Origin: Paenibacillus wynnii
GTDB taxonomy: Bacteria; Bacillota; Bacilli; Paenibacillales; Paenibacillaceae
Assembly (NCBI RefSeq): GCF_000757885.1
Contig: NZ_JQCR01000003.1
Span: 2,108,001-2,172,000, forward strand
Length of the DNA stretch: 64,000 bases
Direction of reading: 5' to 3'
Made by a program: the position numbers and the translations under genes. The notes under the pieces were generated by a model, which worked only from the letters and a program-made list of their open reading frames with translations, was not told where the DNA came from and did no database searches. Positions 34,432 to 42,763 of the stretch are shown piece after piece (position 1 is the first letter of the stretch; each line of letters starts with the position of its first letter).

Positions 34432-35199
34432 TTATTGTTTCATTGATCTCAGATCTTCTCTTAGTTCTCTACATGTTCTTTGAGGCGGTAACATTTGTAT
34501 AAATTCACTCTTTTCTTGTTGTTGCAGTTGATAATGAATGGATAATTCCGTTATATAGTTATCATCTAAAAGATCCTCTATCGGATAGAAATCCCAGAAA
34601 TGATTGAGCCGCCAAAAAAACCTGGCATCACCAATTCTATAGAATTCTGGATTCTCGTCCCAATAGGAGCCGAATTTTTCTTCTATGACAGGGAGAATGG
34701 ATCTTCTATGCATGACTGAGCAATGATCTATTTGGCAAGGGGCTACCGAGACAACTCTCTTTGCCTGTCTTAATTGTTTTTTTGTAATCTCATTCTTTTC
34801 ATTCAAGTAATTAACTAATGAGGCAGAATAGACAATCATGACATTGGGGTTGAGCTCTAAATAATCGACCATTTTTTCTAGTCTAATGTCTCTATAACAG
34901 TTATCATCCGTTGCATATGAAATATACTCACCCGACGCTTTTAGCAAGGCTTCATTGATTAGAGCAGCATATCTGACCTTCTCAACTCTTTCGCTCATGG
35001 TTTGTATATCACTCTGATAGAATTTGATCCTTGCATCATCTAGAAATGGCTCAATGGCTTTCATTGTTTCTGAATTCGAGTTATCATCCATCAAGAAGAG
35101 TTCAAAATCTGTAAAAGTCTGATTTACAATGGATTGAATGGACTTTGTGATATATGCAGGCTTATTGTAGCTAGTCATTATTATGGATACCTTTGGCAA
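34432..35199 (-). CDS. Family 2 glycosyltransferase
   Basis: A 255-residue GT-A fold enzyme. It begins VSIIMTSYNKPAYITKSIQS, then SIVNQTFTDFELFLMDDNS with the acidic motif, and YISYATDDNCYRDIRLEKM, the DxD-like region. The start is a TTG eight bases after AAGGAGG. It is probably a glycan-building transferase of the cluster. The acceptor and donor cannot be told from sequence. Confidence 0.85.
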   Translation of the reverse strand: MPKVSIIMTSYNKPAYITKSIQSIVNQTFTDFELFLMDDNSNSETMKAIEPFLDDARIKFYQSDIQTMSERVEKVRYAALINEALLKASGEYISYATDDNCYRDIRLEKMVDYLELNPNVMIVYSASLVNYLNEKNEITKKQLRQAKRVVSVAPCQIDHCSVMHRRSILPVIEEKFGSYWDENPEFYRIGDARFFWRLNHFWDFYPIEDLLDDNYITELSIHYQLQQQEKSEFIQMLPPQRTCRELREDLRSMKQ

Positions 35200-35326
35200 T
35201 ATAAAACCTCCTTTGTGCTGTTACTTTCTATACTATGTTTTGATAATAAAAATGTAATAGGAAATAAGACTAAATTTTCCAACTATATAAGATGAGTTTA
35301 AGATTTAGCTACATTGGGTTTGGGTC

Positions 35327-35461
35327 GTAACTACGGTGAATGTTGGACTTCCAGCCGCTGTTGTCTCCGGATTTCTGGATTTTTACCGCTATTAGCGGAT
35401 GAAATCCGGAGACAAAGGCGGACGCTACCGCTCCTCCAGTTCCAAAATCCCCCTCCGTTAC
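35327..35461. repeat. Intergenic palindromic repeat, full-length copy
   Basis: The left arm GTAACTACGGTGAATGTTGG through TGTCTCCGGATTTC is the imperfect inverted copy of the right arm ending CCCCTCCGTTAC; the centre (CTGGATTTTTACCGCTATTAGCGG) is the loop. Copies lie at 4359-4456 and, diverged, at 18550-18776. It occupies the 350-base gap between the family 2 glycosyltransferase and the CgeB-like gene, which otherwise holds no gene. Confidence 0.85.
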
Positions 35462-35539
35462 TTCAATCCTTTTTGTCAGTTTATCAAGTTCAATCTAAAT
35501 ATTAATAATAGGGCAAATCAGCTCCGGAATAGGATAACA

Positions 35540-35572
35540 GGGCCACCCATCAGGGTGGCCCGAAAGAAATTT
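35540..35572. terminator. GC-rich hairpin before the CgeB-like gene end
   Basis: GGGCCACCC ATCA GGGTGGCCC forms a nine-base stem, followed on the plus strand by GAAAGAAATTTTT. It lies just past the CgeB-like stop. On the minus strand the T run is poor, so termination there is uncertain. Confidence 0.45.
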
Positions 35573-36550
35573 TTAGGTGGGTTGAACCTTCACTAACAAA
35601 TGATCGATTCGATGTTGAAAGGTGTGTGAAGTCAATACGCGTTTTCTTGCTTCTATAGCCATTTGTTTGCGTTCTTCATCGTGTGCAATATAATAATGAA
35701 TCTTCTCAAGTAGATCATTCTTATCTTCGAAAGAAACAATTTCTTTCCCTTCCTCAAAATGATCTACCAACTCTTCTTTAGAATCAATAAGTTGAAATGC
35801 TTCGCAACTGGCAGCATCAAAGGTACGGTTGTTGATACTTTTAGCAATAATACCCAAACGATTTTTATTGTATTTCTCATCAGAAGGACGGTGGATATTT
35901 AAAACAATTTTTGAACCATTATAATAATTCACAACGGTTTCGGGCTTTACCCAGGCATTCACTAAATCTAAATCTAGATTTAAATTTTTGTTCCATTCAT
36001 TATTATGCTTGCCCCATCCTCTCCCAACGATTTGAATGTGATAGTCTGTTCTCTTTAATAAGAATTCAATAAGCTCAATTCGATTACTATAGGGAACTCC
36101 TACTAAACAAATATCACTTGTAAACTCTTCAGACACTAGTATGGAATGAAACATTTCGGGATCTGTGCCTAACGGAAGATGATACACATAGGGATGTCCA
36201 AGTCTTTTATATTGTTCTACTGCAGCTTGATCGATGGTAAAAATGCAGTCAAAAAAAGTGATAAGCGGAAGGGTCCAATCCATATAATAAGGATCTTCCG
36301 TCATCCAAATGGCCGACTTTACTTTGGTTTGTTTTAAAAAATCTAGTATGGGTTTGGAGATTTTCAAACCGGCCATGGCTAAAATAAGATCTGGCTGCAA
36401 AGATTGTTCCTTAAGCTTTAATGCATTTAAATCGTTTTTCAATGTAAAAGGTTCACAATAGTGCCCTGCATTCTGAAAAGCTTCTACTATACTTCGTTCA
36501 AAAAAGTAATAAACTGCTCTAAAACCTGAAGTAATAAAAAGAATTTTCAC
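35573..36550 (-). CDS. CgeB-like glycosyltransferase
   Basis: A 325-residue GT-B enzyme of the Glyco_trans_1_2 group, to which Bacillus CgeB belongs. It begins VKILFITSGFRAVYYFFERS; the middle holds KSAIWMTEDPYYMDWTLPL and YHLPLGTDPEMFH; the C-terminus has the donor-binding stretch NRTFDAASCEAFQLIDSKEE. The start is a GTG at 36550 seven bases after GGGAGG; the ATG at 36571 would overlap that site. It is divergent from the surface protein gene at 36656. CgeB acts in spore-crust glycosylation in B. subtilis, which supports a spore-surface role here. Confidence 0.85.
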   Translation of the reverse strand: MKILFITSGFRAVYYFFERSIVEAFQNAGHYCEPFTLKNDLNALKLKEQSLQPDLILAMAGLKISKPILDFLKQTKVKSAIWMTEDPYYMDWTLPLITFFDCIFTIDQAAVEQYKRLGHPYVYHLPLGTDPEMFHSILVSEEFTSDICLVGVPYSNRIELIEFLLKRTDYHIQIVGRGWGKHNNEWNKNLNLDLDLVNAWVKPETVVNYYNGSKIVLNIHRPSDEKYNKNRLGIIAKSINNRTFDAASCEAFQLIDSKEELVDHFEEGKEIVSFEDKNDLLEKIHYYIAHDEERKQMAIEARKRVLTSHTFQHRIDHLLVKVQPT

Positions 36551-36655
36551 TTTTTTTCCTCCCTTGTACATCGGAGAATTTTTAGTTAATAGGACATTGC
36601 CACAAACATAAAATAAATTAAGCCATATGATGTTTTAAAAAGTGGAGGTGAACAT

Positions 36656-37093
36656 ATGGCGTATACGTTAGTTGAATTCGGTAGAAGCTTACAGACAAAC
36701 CTAGATAATGGAGTTATTGTTCCAATTAATGCAACACCAACGTTGATATTATCATTTGGTATTAATGTTCCAACTGCAACTAACTTTGTAGAACTCATTA
36801 CTACAGTAGGTTGGCAGGTGACGAACGTTTTTGCCACACCACCAGATCAACCAAAACTCTTCCTCCAAGTCCTTATGGATGGAGTCGTTGTGGGTAGTAA
36901 TGCGCAAGAGTCCATTTCAAACGATGAAGATGGACCGCTTGAAATGAACACAACATTCCACGCCATTCTTACGAATGTATCTGTAGGATTTCATGCCTTT
37001 CATGTGTTTGCCTCAAACCCAGAGGATCTTCAGGGAGATATTACCATAACCGGCCCAGTCAATATTACTGGAAAAGTTTACGCGCCTGCCTAA
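36656..37093 (+). CDS. C1q/TNF-like surface protein, unknown
   Basis: A 145-residue all-beta protein starting MAYTLVEFGRSLQTNLDNG, with NTTFHAILTNVSVGFHAFHV and DITITGPVNITGKVYAPA at the end. It resembles the C-terminal trimerising domains of exosporium proteins and is similar in style to the 144-residue product of 22716-23150. There is no signal peptide. AGGTGAACAT precedes the ATG. It lies between the glycosylation cluster and a strong terminator. Confidence 0.65.
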   Translation: MAYTLVEFGRSLQTNLDNGVIVPINATPTLILSFGINVPTATNFVELITTVGWQVTNVFATPPDQPKLFLQVLMDGVVVGSNAQESISNDEDGPLEMNTTFHAILTNVSVGFHAFHVFASNPEDLQGDITITGPVNITGKVYAPA

Positions 37094-37114
37094 ACCTTTT
37101 ATTATTAATCAAAG

Positions 37115-37194
37115 TAAAAACTCCTTTGTAGAAGTCTTGTTTGTTCTAGGGAACAAACAAGGTCAACACCTTCTACTATAGGAGTTTTTTTTAT
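37115..37194. terminator. Long double-stem terminator
   Basis: AAAAACTCCT with GTAGAAG, CTTGTTTGTTC, then GAACAAACAAG, CTTCTAC and AGGAGTTTTTTTT form one long stem with good U tracts both ways. It serves the plus-strand surface gene. Confidence 0.85.
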
Positions 37195-37238
37195 ACTATT
37201 CATCTGAATGGCTGAAGATGCTACAACAGTTGAAGATA

Positions 37239-37261
37239 AAATTTACCTTCTATAAGGTAAA
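37239..37261 (-). terminator. Terminator-like hairpin after murR
   Basis: Minus strand TTACCTT ATA GAAGGTAA followed by ATTTTATC, immediately after the murR stop. Confidence 0.5.
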
Positions 37262-37263
37262 GA

Positions 37264-38109
37264 TCACTTAAGAAATGAAATTGCCTCATGTGTACGACCA
37301 AGTTTCGTAATTGTCTCATCATATTGTGTAGAAGCATAAGCGAAAAACAAGATATCAATAACCACCAATTGGGCCAGACGTGAGCTGGTTGCTCCACTTC
37401 TCAGAGTAGCCTCTGGAGCAAGTGGTGTGTACAGCATCACATCTGCCAACTCCGACATTTTATGATTTCCAAACCGAGAGAGACCAATGGTCCGGACTCC
37501 GTAATTTTTCGCCACCCGAAACAATTGGACTACTTCTTTGGTATTGCCGCTGTATGAGACACCCATGAAGAGAGCATTAGGCGGGGCACTTGCAAGTGCA
37601 GTTGCAATAAGATGCTCGTCCTGAAGGGCAAATGCCGGCTTACCCAGACGCAGCCACTTTTGGGCAGCATCCGCCGCTACGATCGCAGATGCACCTACAC
37701 CATACATATAAATGACTGAGGCTTCAGAAAAATCCCTCACGACTTGGTCAATCGTATCCGGCTGCAGATGTAATATAATATCTTGGATGGCCTGCAAACT
37801 GTTCGAGACCGTCTTTTGAATCACATTTTGCATCGTTTCTTGTCGTTCGATATCATAATAGCCGGGCTTCTGCTCCATCGCATTCTCGACGGATAACCGA
37901 ACCTTTAAATCTGGAAACCCACTCAAACCCAGTGAACGGCACAATCGGGTAATTGCGGCAGCACTCGTTCCGGCTTTTTCCGCAAGTGTATGAATGCTAA
38001 GTTTTGAGATTCCCTCTATTTCATCCAAAATATATCTAGCTGCTTTCCGCTCCGATTCCGGCAGTTGTGTCAGCATAGTCTCTATTTGTACCACGATACT
38101 TCCTATCAC
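37264..38109 (-). CDS. murR: MurR/RpiR family regulator
   Basis: A 281-residue transcription factor with an N-terminal RpiR helix-turn-helix (HTLAEKAGTSAAAITRLCRS) and a C-terminal SIS domain binding a phospho-sugar (VIYMYGVGASAIVAADAAQ, FMGVSYSGNTKEVVQLFR). Placed downstream of murQ and murP, it most likely senses MurNAc 6-phosphate and controls MurNAc recycling. The start is a GTG following AAGGGGGATTTTGG. Confidence 0.88.
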   Translation of the reverse strand: MIGSIVVQIETMLTQLPESERKAARYILDEIEGISKLSIHTLAEKAGTSAAAITRLCRSLGLSGFPDLKVRLSVENAMEQKPGYYDIERQETMQNVIQKTVSNSLQAIQDIILHLQPDTIDQVVRDFSEASVIYMYGVGASAIVAADAAQKWLRLGKPAFALQDEHLIATALASAPPNALFMGVSYSGNTKEVVQLFRVAKNYGVRTIGLSRFGNHKMSELADVMLYTPLAPEATLRSGATSSRLAQLVVIDILFFAYASTQYDETITKLGRTHEAISFLK

Positions 38110-38128
38110 CCAAAATCCCCCTTCTTCA

Positions 38129-38170
38129 CGAAAAAAAACGAGCGCTACGAAACCACGCCCGTTTCGCGAC
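38129..38170 (-). terminator. Possible terminator between murP and murR
   Basis: Minus strand GCGAAAC ... GTTTCGT followed shortly by CGTTTTTTTT. The stem is imperfect, so read-through to murR is likely. Confidence 0.45.
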
Positions 38171-38218
38171 AGATATGATTAGGAGACTTTAATTCATCCG
38201 CCTAGTCATCAGTTACTA

Positions 38219-39655
38219 TCACTTATTATGCTCTACGAGCATCTGTTTTGTAAAACCGAAGAAGTAAGTTAATACAAATCCGGCGATATAAGAAATTAAC
38301 AATCCTGATAAATACACAAGTACCGTTGCCCCTATCCCCATAGGTCCTTTAATGAGTGGAATCAGTACGAGGCCCGATGGACCAATCGCAACGGAACCCA
38401 CAAATCGACCCGACATTGCGAACAGTCCTAGCAAGGCTCCACCAAAGCCGCCGCCTAAACATGCTGTGATAAATGGACGACCCAAAGGAAGGCTGACCCC
38501 ATAGATCAAAGGCTCACCGATCCCAAGAAAACCAACGGGTAGAGCTCCTTTAATCAAATTACGCAATCTCTTATTATGATTTAATTTCATATAAATTGCG
38601 ATTGCCGATCCAACTTGACCTGCTCCCGCCATGGCAAGAATGGGAAGCAGAGCGGTATACCCGATCTGGGTGATTAATTCCGCATGTATGGGAATAAGTG
38701 CCTGATGCAGACCGAACATAACCAGCGGAAGAAATAATGAAGCGAGTACAAAGCCTGAGAAGGCACCGCCATGAGCCAATAACCAAGTGGTAACACTGCC
38801 AATACCTTGAGAGATAATACCACTGACCGGCATCAGGAAAAATACTGTGAGCAAGCCGACTACAAGAAGTGATAATGTTGGCGTAACGATAATATCGATA
38901 GCTGCCGGAATTCTTTTACGCAGATACTTTTCCATTACGGAGATGAATCCTGCCGCCAAGATCGCACCAATAATCCCACCCTGTCCAGGGTTCAACTTAA
39001 TCTCACCAAAAAATGGATAGATATAAGAGATATTGGCAACTGCCGGGGCAACAATGATGGCGGCCACCGCACCCCCAAGCGCCGGGGTTCCTCCAAATTC
39101 TTTTGCCGCGTTAATACCTGCAAAAATCGTTAGAAAACCGAAGAAAGCAGAACCGATAACCCCAACAATGGGTTGGAGAGTAACTAGCCATTGAGCCGTA
39201 TGACCCGAAGTAATCAAATTATTAAGCAGTCCAGCGAAACCGTTTATGATACCTGCACCCACAAGGGCTGGAATGAGTGGAATGAAAATATTTCCGATTT
39301 TACGTAAAAAATTCTTAAAAGATGTGTTATTCTTCTTTTTCAAAGTAGCCTTAATATCCGTATTCTCTTGAATATTTGATCCTTCATCTAAGGAGTCCGC
39401 AGAATCGGATTGCAGTAGCTTTCCAAACTCTTCGGCGACCTTGTTCACGACACCCGGTCCAAGAATGACCTGATAAGTCTCATCATCTACTACACCGAGC
39501 ACTCCATCGATCTGTTTCAGTCGAGCCTCGTCAATCCGCCCGTTGTCCTTGATAGAAATACGCAGTCTTGTCATGCAGTTGGTGAATTCATTAACATTCT
39601 TCCCACCGCCAATGGATTCTAGAATCCCTTGGGCCATTCCTTCATACTTATTCAT
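38219..39655 (-). CDS. murP: PTS N-acetylmuramic acid-specific EIIBC
   Basis: This 478-residue permease should import MurNAc as MurNAc 6-phosphate. The N-terminal EIIB domain has the phosphocysteine in NEFTNCMTRLRISIK; the EIIC domain follows after a polar linker and includes GALPVGFLGIGEPLIYGVSL. There is no EIIA domain. I start it at the ATG at 39655, eight bases after AGGAGG. The murQ neighbour gives the substrate; a glucose/sucrose-type call from sequence alone would be weaker. Confidence 0.9.
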   Translation of the reverse strand: MNKYEGMAQGILESIGGGKNVNEFTNCMTRLRISIKDNGRIDEARLKQIDGVLGVVDDETYQVILGPGVVNKVAEEFGKLLQSDSADSLDEGSNIQENTDIKATLKKKNNTSFKNFLRKIGNIFIPLIPALVGAGIINGFAGLLNNLITSGHTAQWLVTLQPIVGVIGSAFFGFLTIFAGINAAKEFGGTPALGGAVAAIIVAPAVANISYIYPFFGEIKLNPGQGGIIGAILAAGFISVMEKYLRKRIPAAIDIIVTPTLSLLVVGLLTVFFLMPVSGIISQGIGSVTTWLLAHGGAFSGFVLASLFLPLVMFGLHQALIPIHAELITQIGYTALLPILAMAGAGQVGSAIAIYMKLNHNKRLRNLIKGALPVGFLGIGEPLIYGVSLPLGRPFITACLGGGFGGALLGLFAMSGRFVGSVAIGPSGLVLIPLIKGPMGIGATVLVYLSGLLISYIAGFVLTYFFGFTKQMLVEHNK

Positions 39656-39697
39656 CACCTTAGCCTCCTGTACTTTCATGTTGTAGTATTGTATCTA

Positions 39698-40588
39698 TTA
39701 TTCACTAACCGCGGGTGCAATAAAGCCCTTAGTCCGCTCTAATTTTTCAAGTGCTTCTTCAACCGTGCAGCCAGCCAAAATCATTAAAATAGCCACCTTC
39801 GGCTTGCGTCCTGCCAATTCTAAAGTAGTCTCTGCTGTTGTCATGTCACATGAAGTAGCCTCCATAATGATCCGTTTGGCACGTTCAATTAATTTTTTGT
39901 TCGAGAGTTGGACATCCACCATTAAGTTTCCATATACCTTGCCCATTCCAATCATGGCGGCTGTGGACAGCATGTTGCAGACGAGTTTTTGCGATGTACC
40001 TGCTTTCAAACGAGTGGACCCTGTTAACACTTCAGGCCCGTTTCCAATTTCAATGGCAATGTCGGCCTTTTGACTAATTTCGGCATCTATATTGCAACTG
40101 AGGCTAATCGTCACGGCTCCAACGCTTTTTGCATATTCCAATCCACCAATCACATAAGGTGTTCTTCCACTGGCAGCTATGCCAACCACTGCATCTTCTG
40201 CTCTCAGAATCAAGCTCTGCAAATCAGCTACACCTAGTTCCTCCCGATCCTCCGCGCCTTCAACGGCTTTGATAAAGGCATTACTACCTCCAGCAATTAG
40301 ACCCACTACTAAATCCGGTGATGTACCAAAAGTAGGTGGACACTCCACGGCATCCAGTAGCCCGATTCGTCCACTGGTACCCGCTCCCATGTAAATCAGT
40401 CGTCCTCCCCGGCGTAATGAATCTGTAATGGCCTTAACGGCCTCAGCAATCCGTGGAATTTGTTCTTTAACCGCTCCTGCAACTTTGGCATCTTCCTCAT
40501 TCATCACTGTAAGCAATTCGATCACACTCATCTGGTCCAGGTGCATGGTGAGTTGATTTCTGGTCTCGGTTGTCAAGTTCTGTAACAT
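39698..40588 (-). CDS. murQ: N-acetylmuramic acid 6-phosphate etherase
   Basis: MurQ cleaves the lactyl ether of MurNAc 6-phosphate to GlcNAc 6-phosphate and lactate, in the cytoplasm. The 296-residue product has a SIS domain with GGRLIYMGAGTSGRIGLLDA, the family segment ECPPTFGTSPDLVVGLIAGG and VVGIAASGRTPYVIGGLEYA. AAAGGAG precedes the ATG. It heads the murQ-murP operon. Confidence 0.96.
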   Translation of the reverse strand: MLQNLTTETRNQLTMHLDQMSVIELLTVMNEEDAKVAGAVKEQIPRIAEAVKAITDSLRRGGRLIYMGAGTSGRIGLLDAVECPPTFGTSPDLVVGLIAGGSNAFIKAVEGAEDREELGVADLQSLILRAEDAVVGIAASGRTPYVIGGLEYAKSVGAVTISLSCNIDAEISQKADIAIEIGNGPEVLTGSTRLKAGTSQKLVCNMLSTAAMIGMGKVYGNLMVDVQLSNKKLIERAKRIIMEATSCDMTTAETTLELAGRKPKVAILMILAGCTVEEALEKLERTKGFIAPAVSE

Positions 40589-40625
40589 ATGAAAAACTCC
40601 TTTGATGTTTGAAATCGCTTTATAT

Positions 40626-40658
40626 TTGTATAATACTATGAATGATACAATATTTCAA
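40626..40658 (-). promoter_or_regulatory. murQ promoter with overlapping palindromic operator
   Basis: Minus strand TTGAAA, a 17-base spacer and TATTAT make a good sigma-A promoter. The palindrome TTGTATCAT ... ATTATACAA (40626-40650) covers the spacer and -10, an ideal place for repression by MurR. Binding is inferred. Confidence 0.65.
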
Positions 40659-40729
40659 CATATTAATTATTTATTAAAATAATATATCACTTAATTTTTT
40701 TTACTCTATCTACATCATTCCCGCTACAA

Positions 40730-40770
40730 CAAAAAAAAAAAAAACACTGAAGAAAAAATTCCTCAGTGTC
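40730..40770 (-). terminator. Terminator upstream of the mur promoter
   Basis: Minus strand ACACTGAGGAA ... TTCTTCAGTGT followed by fourteen or more T residues. It would stop transcripts entering from the minus strand of the pseudogene region. Confidence 0.75.
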
Positions 40771-40799
40771 TACGTGGGATCATATGATGCTTGGTTAAG

Positions 40800-41147
40800 A
40801 ACTACAGATCGCTTATACGAAAAAGCAGTGCTTGCAATGGCAGAACGGGGGTCCGGGCGTCCATCGTCTCGCTCTCCCCGTCTGTACACGGCAAAGGCGA
40901 TAGGGCCTTTGTGCCGATGATATCAACCGCCCCGGCGTGTTCACGACTGCATGGTGCCGGTGATGAAGGCATAGAGCTCAGAGAGATCGCCGCGGTCATC
41001 GAGCGGCAGTTGACATCACTAGCAATTACAACACATCACAGGCGAGTCTTGCAACACGCGAGCTTCTGGGCTGGATACCAAATCAGCCCGGATTGATCGC
41101 GGATGTTGAAGAAGGACATTATTTCGTACTATCGAAATGGATGTAGC
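40800..41147 (+). pseudogene. Decayed SDR/NAD-epimerase-type oxidoreductase
   Basis: Pieces of one protein appear in different plus-strand frames: LYEKAVLAMAERG at about 40812, VRASIVSLSPSVHGKGDRAF, IELREIAAVIERQLTS, and finally SQASLATRELLGWIPNQPGL with IADVEEGHYF near 41090. These are in the order expected for the C-terminal part of an SDR oxidoreductase. The frame breaks and lost residues show a gene inactivated by several indels, with the N-terminal half missing. Confidence 0.65.
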
Positions 41148-41179
41148 TCAATGATTTTTTCCGTTTGGCGACCCACATA

Positions 41180-41219
41180 AACAAACAAGGGTTCCAGCTC
41201 TAATGAGCTGAAACCCTTG
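41180..41219 (-). terminator. Terminator of tRNA-Leu
   Basis: Minus strand AAGGGTTTCAGCTC ATTA GAGCTGGAACCCTT, followed by GTTTGTTTATG. Confidence 0.85.
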
Positions 41220-41229
41220 TTCTTCTAGT

Positions 41230-41315
41230 GCCGAGGACGGGGGTCGAACCCGTACGGTACTCACGTACCGCAGGATTTTAAGTCCTGTGCGTCTGCCTGT
41301 TCCGCCACCCCGGCA
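41230..41315 (-). tRNA. tRNA-Leu (UAA)
   Basis: An 86-nt class II tRNA. The acceptor GCCGGGG / CCTCGGC (one mismatch/wobble), anticodon stem-loop CAGGA CTTAAAA TCCTG with anticodon UAA, a long variable arm (GGTAC GTGA GTACC) and a T arm with TTCGACC are all present. The CCA end is not encoded. A terminator follows. Confidence 0.95.
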
Positions 41316-41474
41316 TGAGATAAAAGTGTTTGTTGCGTGTAACGCGACAAGAAATATCATATCATGGATTTTGAAAAAGGGCAATACTTTTCTCCAGAAA
41401 ATTTTTCTCATCTCTGATGAACATACAAATAACCCATCCCAGCAGGAGCTGAGACGGGTTATTCGAAAGCTGAA

Positions 41475-41906
41475 TTATCTGCGTTCGGCGCTTCTGCTTC
41501 TCATGCCAGCTAGACCCAGTAGTCCTACCAGGCCAAGCCAGCCCCAGTTAGAACCACCGTTATCATTATTGTTACCATTTGTAGCCGTTGCGCGGTAATT
41601 CCCATTTCCATTACGGTTGTTGTTGTTGTTGTTGTTGTTGTTAGCTAGCGGGGACACTCTGTTGTTGTCATTTCCTCCGTTGCGGACCCCATTGTTCAAC
41701 ATGTTGCCAGCTCTGTTCATAGCGCCTGTGCCATTGGTTCCATTCGTGGTGTCGGTACCCATAGTTCCAATGCCATTCGTACCGTTTCCGCCTTGATTGT
41801 TACCACCCATGCCTGTAGTTCCGGCTGCACTTGATGCGGAACCAACACCTAACAGACTCATGGATAAAACTGAACAGCACACAAAGCTTTTTATCAGCTT
41901 ATTCAA
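41475..41906 (-). CDS. WGxxGxxG family exported protein
   Basis: A 143-residue exported protein: signal peptide (MNKLIKSFVCCSVLSMSLLG, cleavage near SSAAG), a Gly/Asn/Thr-rich low-complexity body with a run of nine Asn, and a C-terminal WGWLGLVGLLGLAGMRSR motif ending in basic residues. That tail is a hydrophobic segment plus basic end, like a sorting signal, and defines the WGxxGxxG family. The Asn run is a GTT/AAC microsatellite. Function is unknown. Confidence 0.8.
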   Translation of the reverse strand: MNKLIKSFVCCSVLSMSLLGVGSASSAAGTTGMGGNNQGGNGTNGIGTMGTDTTNGTNGTGAMNRAGNMLNNGVRNGGNDNNRVSPLANNNNNNNNNRNGNGNYRATATNGNNNDNGGSNWGWLGLVGLLGLAGMRSRSAERR

Positions 41907-41958
41907 GTTGTTATGCCTCCTTTGTTGTTTATCGCTGATAATTTCCCCACATCTCTCG

Positions 41959-42651
41959 TCATTTATTCAAAAAAATGATATCCACAGTTTTACTACCAGG
42001 ATCGAAAGTAACGGTTGCTCCCAACGCCTGAGCTATGGCCCGTATAGGTGCATAAGTCGTCCCTGAATCAATAAACCCTTCCGTAAGTTTCTGACCGTTT
42101 AAGGTTATCGTTACTTTTGATTCGGTATTCACCTCGTTGTCACCCCCGCTAATCCGTGTTAAGTGATCCTGAACCTGCTGTGCAGTAGGACGCTTGCCTG
42201 TCCGCAGTAGATTAATCGTCAGGCCGAAGGTGATCTGCAGATGGGAGTTGTCTTTAAAAGAGGTCCAATCTCCACCCCATTCAAAACCAAGCTGCTTGGC
42301 AACTGTTACAACTTCCTGCCAGTCCGCTTTGCGGTCTTGGTCAAGGTCACGACTCATGTTCCAGGAAACGGTTTTACCATCCGGCTGGAGCAGTGCGAAA
42401 TCGACCGCTAAGCCATAATTATGATAACTGGTTCCTCCCCTAGCGTAAGTAACGATAGGTCCCGGTTTGCTTCTACCCTGCGCGTACAGCGCATTTTGCT
42501 CAGCAATAGTCCGCAACCCCTGTGTAATAATGATGGGAACACCCTTGAAGAAGCATTGTTTTATTAATTCTTTGGTATATGCCACCAGAACGGGATTAAG
42601 CCCTTTAAGACGCACTTCAGATTTGTCCTGTACTTGATCCAGAGTAAGCAT
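41959..42651 (-). CDS. M15-type peptidoglycan peptidase with C-terminal stalk domain
   Basis: A 230-residue protein. Residues about 1-140 are a CwlK/VanY-like M15 peptidase: ITQGLRTIAEQNALYAQGRS, the zinc His and Asp in SYHNYGLAVDFA, and GFEWGGDWTSFKDNSHLQ. Residues about 180-230 are a copper-amine-oxidase-type stalk domain (TYAPIRAIAQALGATVTF). There is no signal peptide. The start at 42651 follows GGGGGTGAT; the frame opens 18 codons earlier. It may be a prophage-type endolysin or an intracellular enzyme released by lysis. Confidence 0.82.
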   Translation of the reverse strand: MLTLDQVQDKSEVRLKGLNPVLVAYTKELIKQCFFKGVPIIITQGLRTIAEQNALYAQGRSKPGPIVTYARGGTSYHNYGLAVDFALLQPDGKTVSWNMSRDLDQDRKADWQEVVTVAKQLGFEWGGDWTSFKDNSHLQITFGLTINLLRTGKRPTAQQVQDHLTRISGGDNEVNTESKVTITLNGQKLTEGFIDSGTTYAPIRAIAQALGATVTFDPGSKTVDIIFLNK

Positions 42652-42763
42652 ATTATCACCCCCTGGTATATGTAATGTTATAAAATCACACTTGCTTGTA
42701 CTCATAACCCGGATATCTCATAAACCCTTAGGGAAATATATAAAAGAAAGGTGGGATAACTTT

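Noticed and set aside
41148..41411. Minus-strand frame over tRNA-Leu
   Set aside because: It reads through the tRNA gene and its terminator, so it is not coding.
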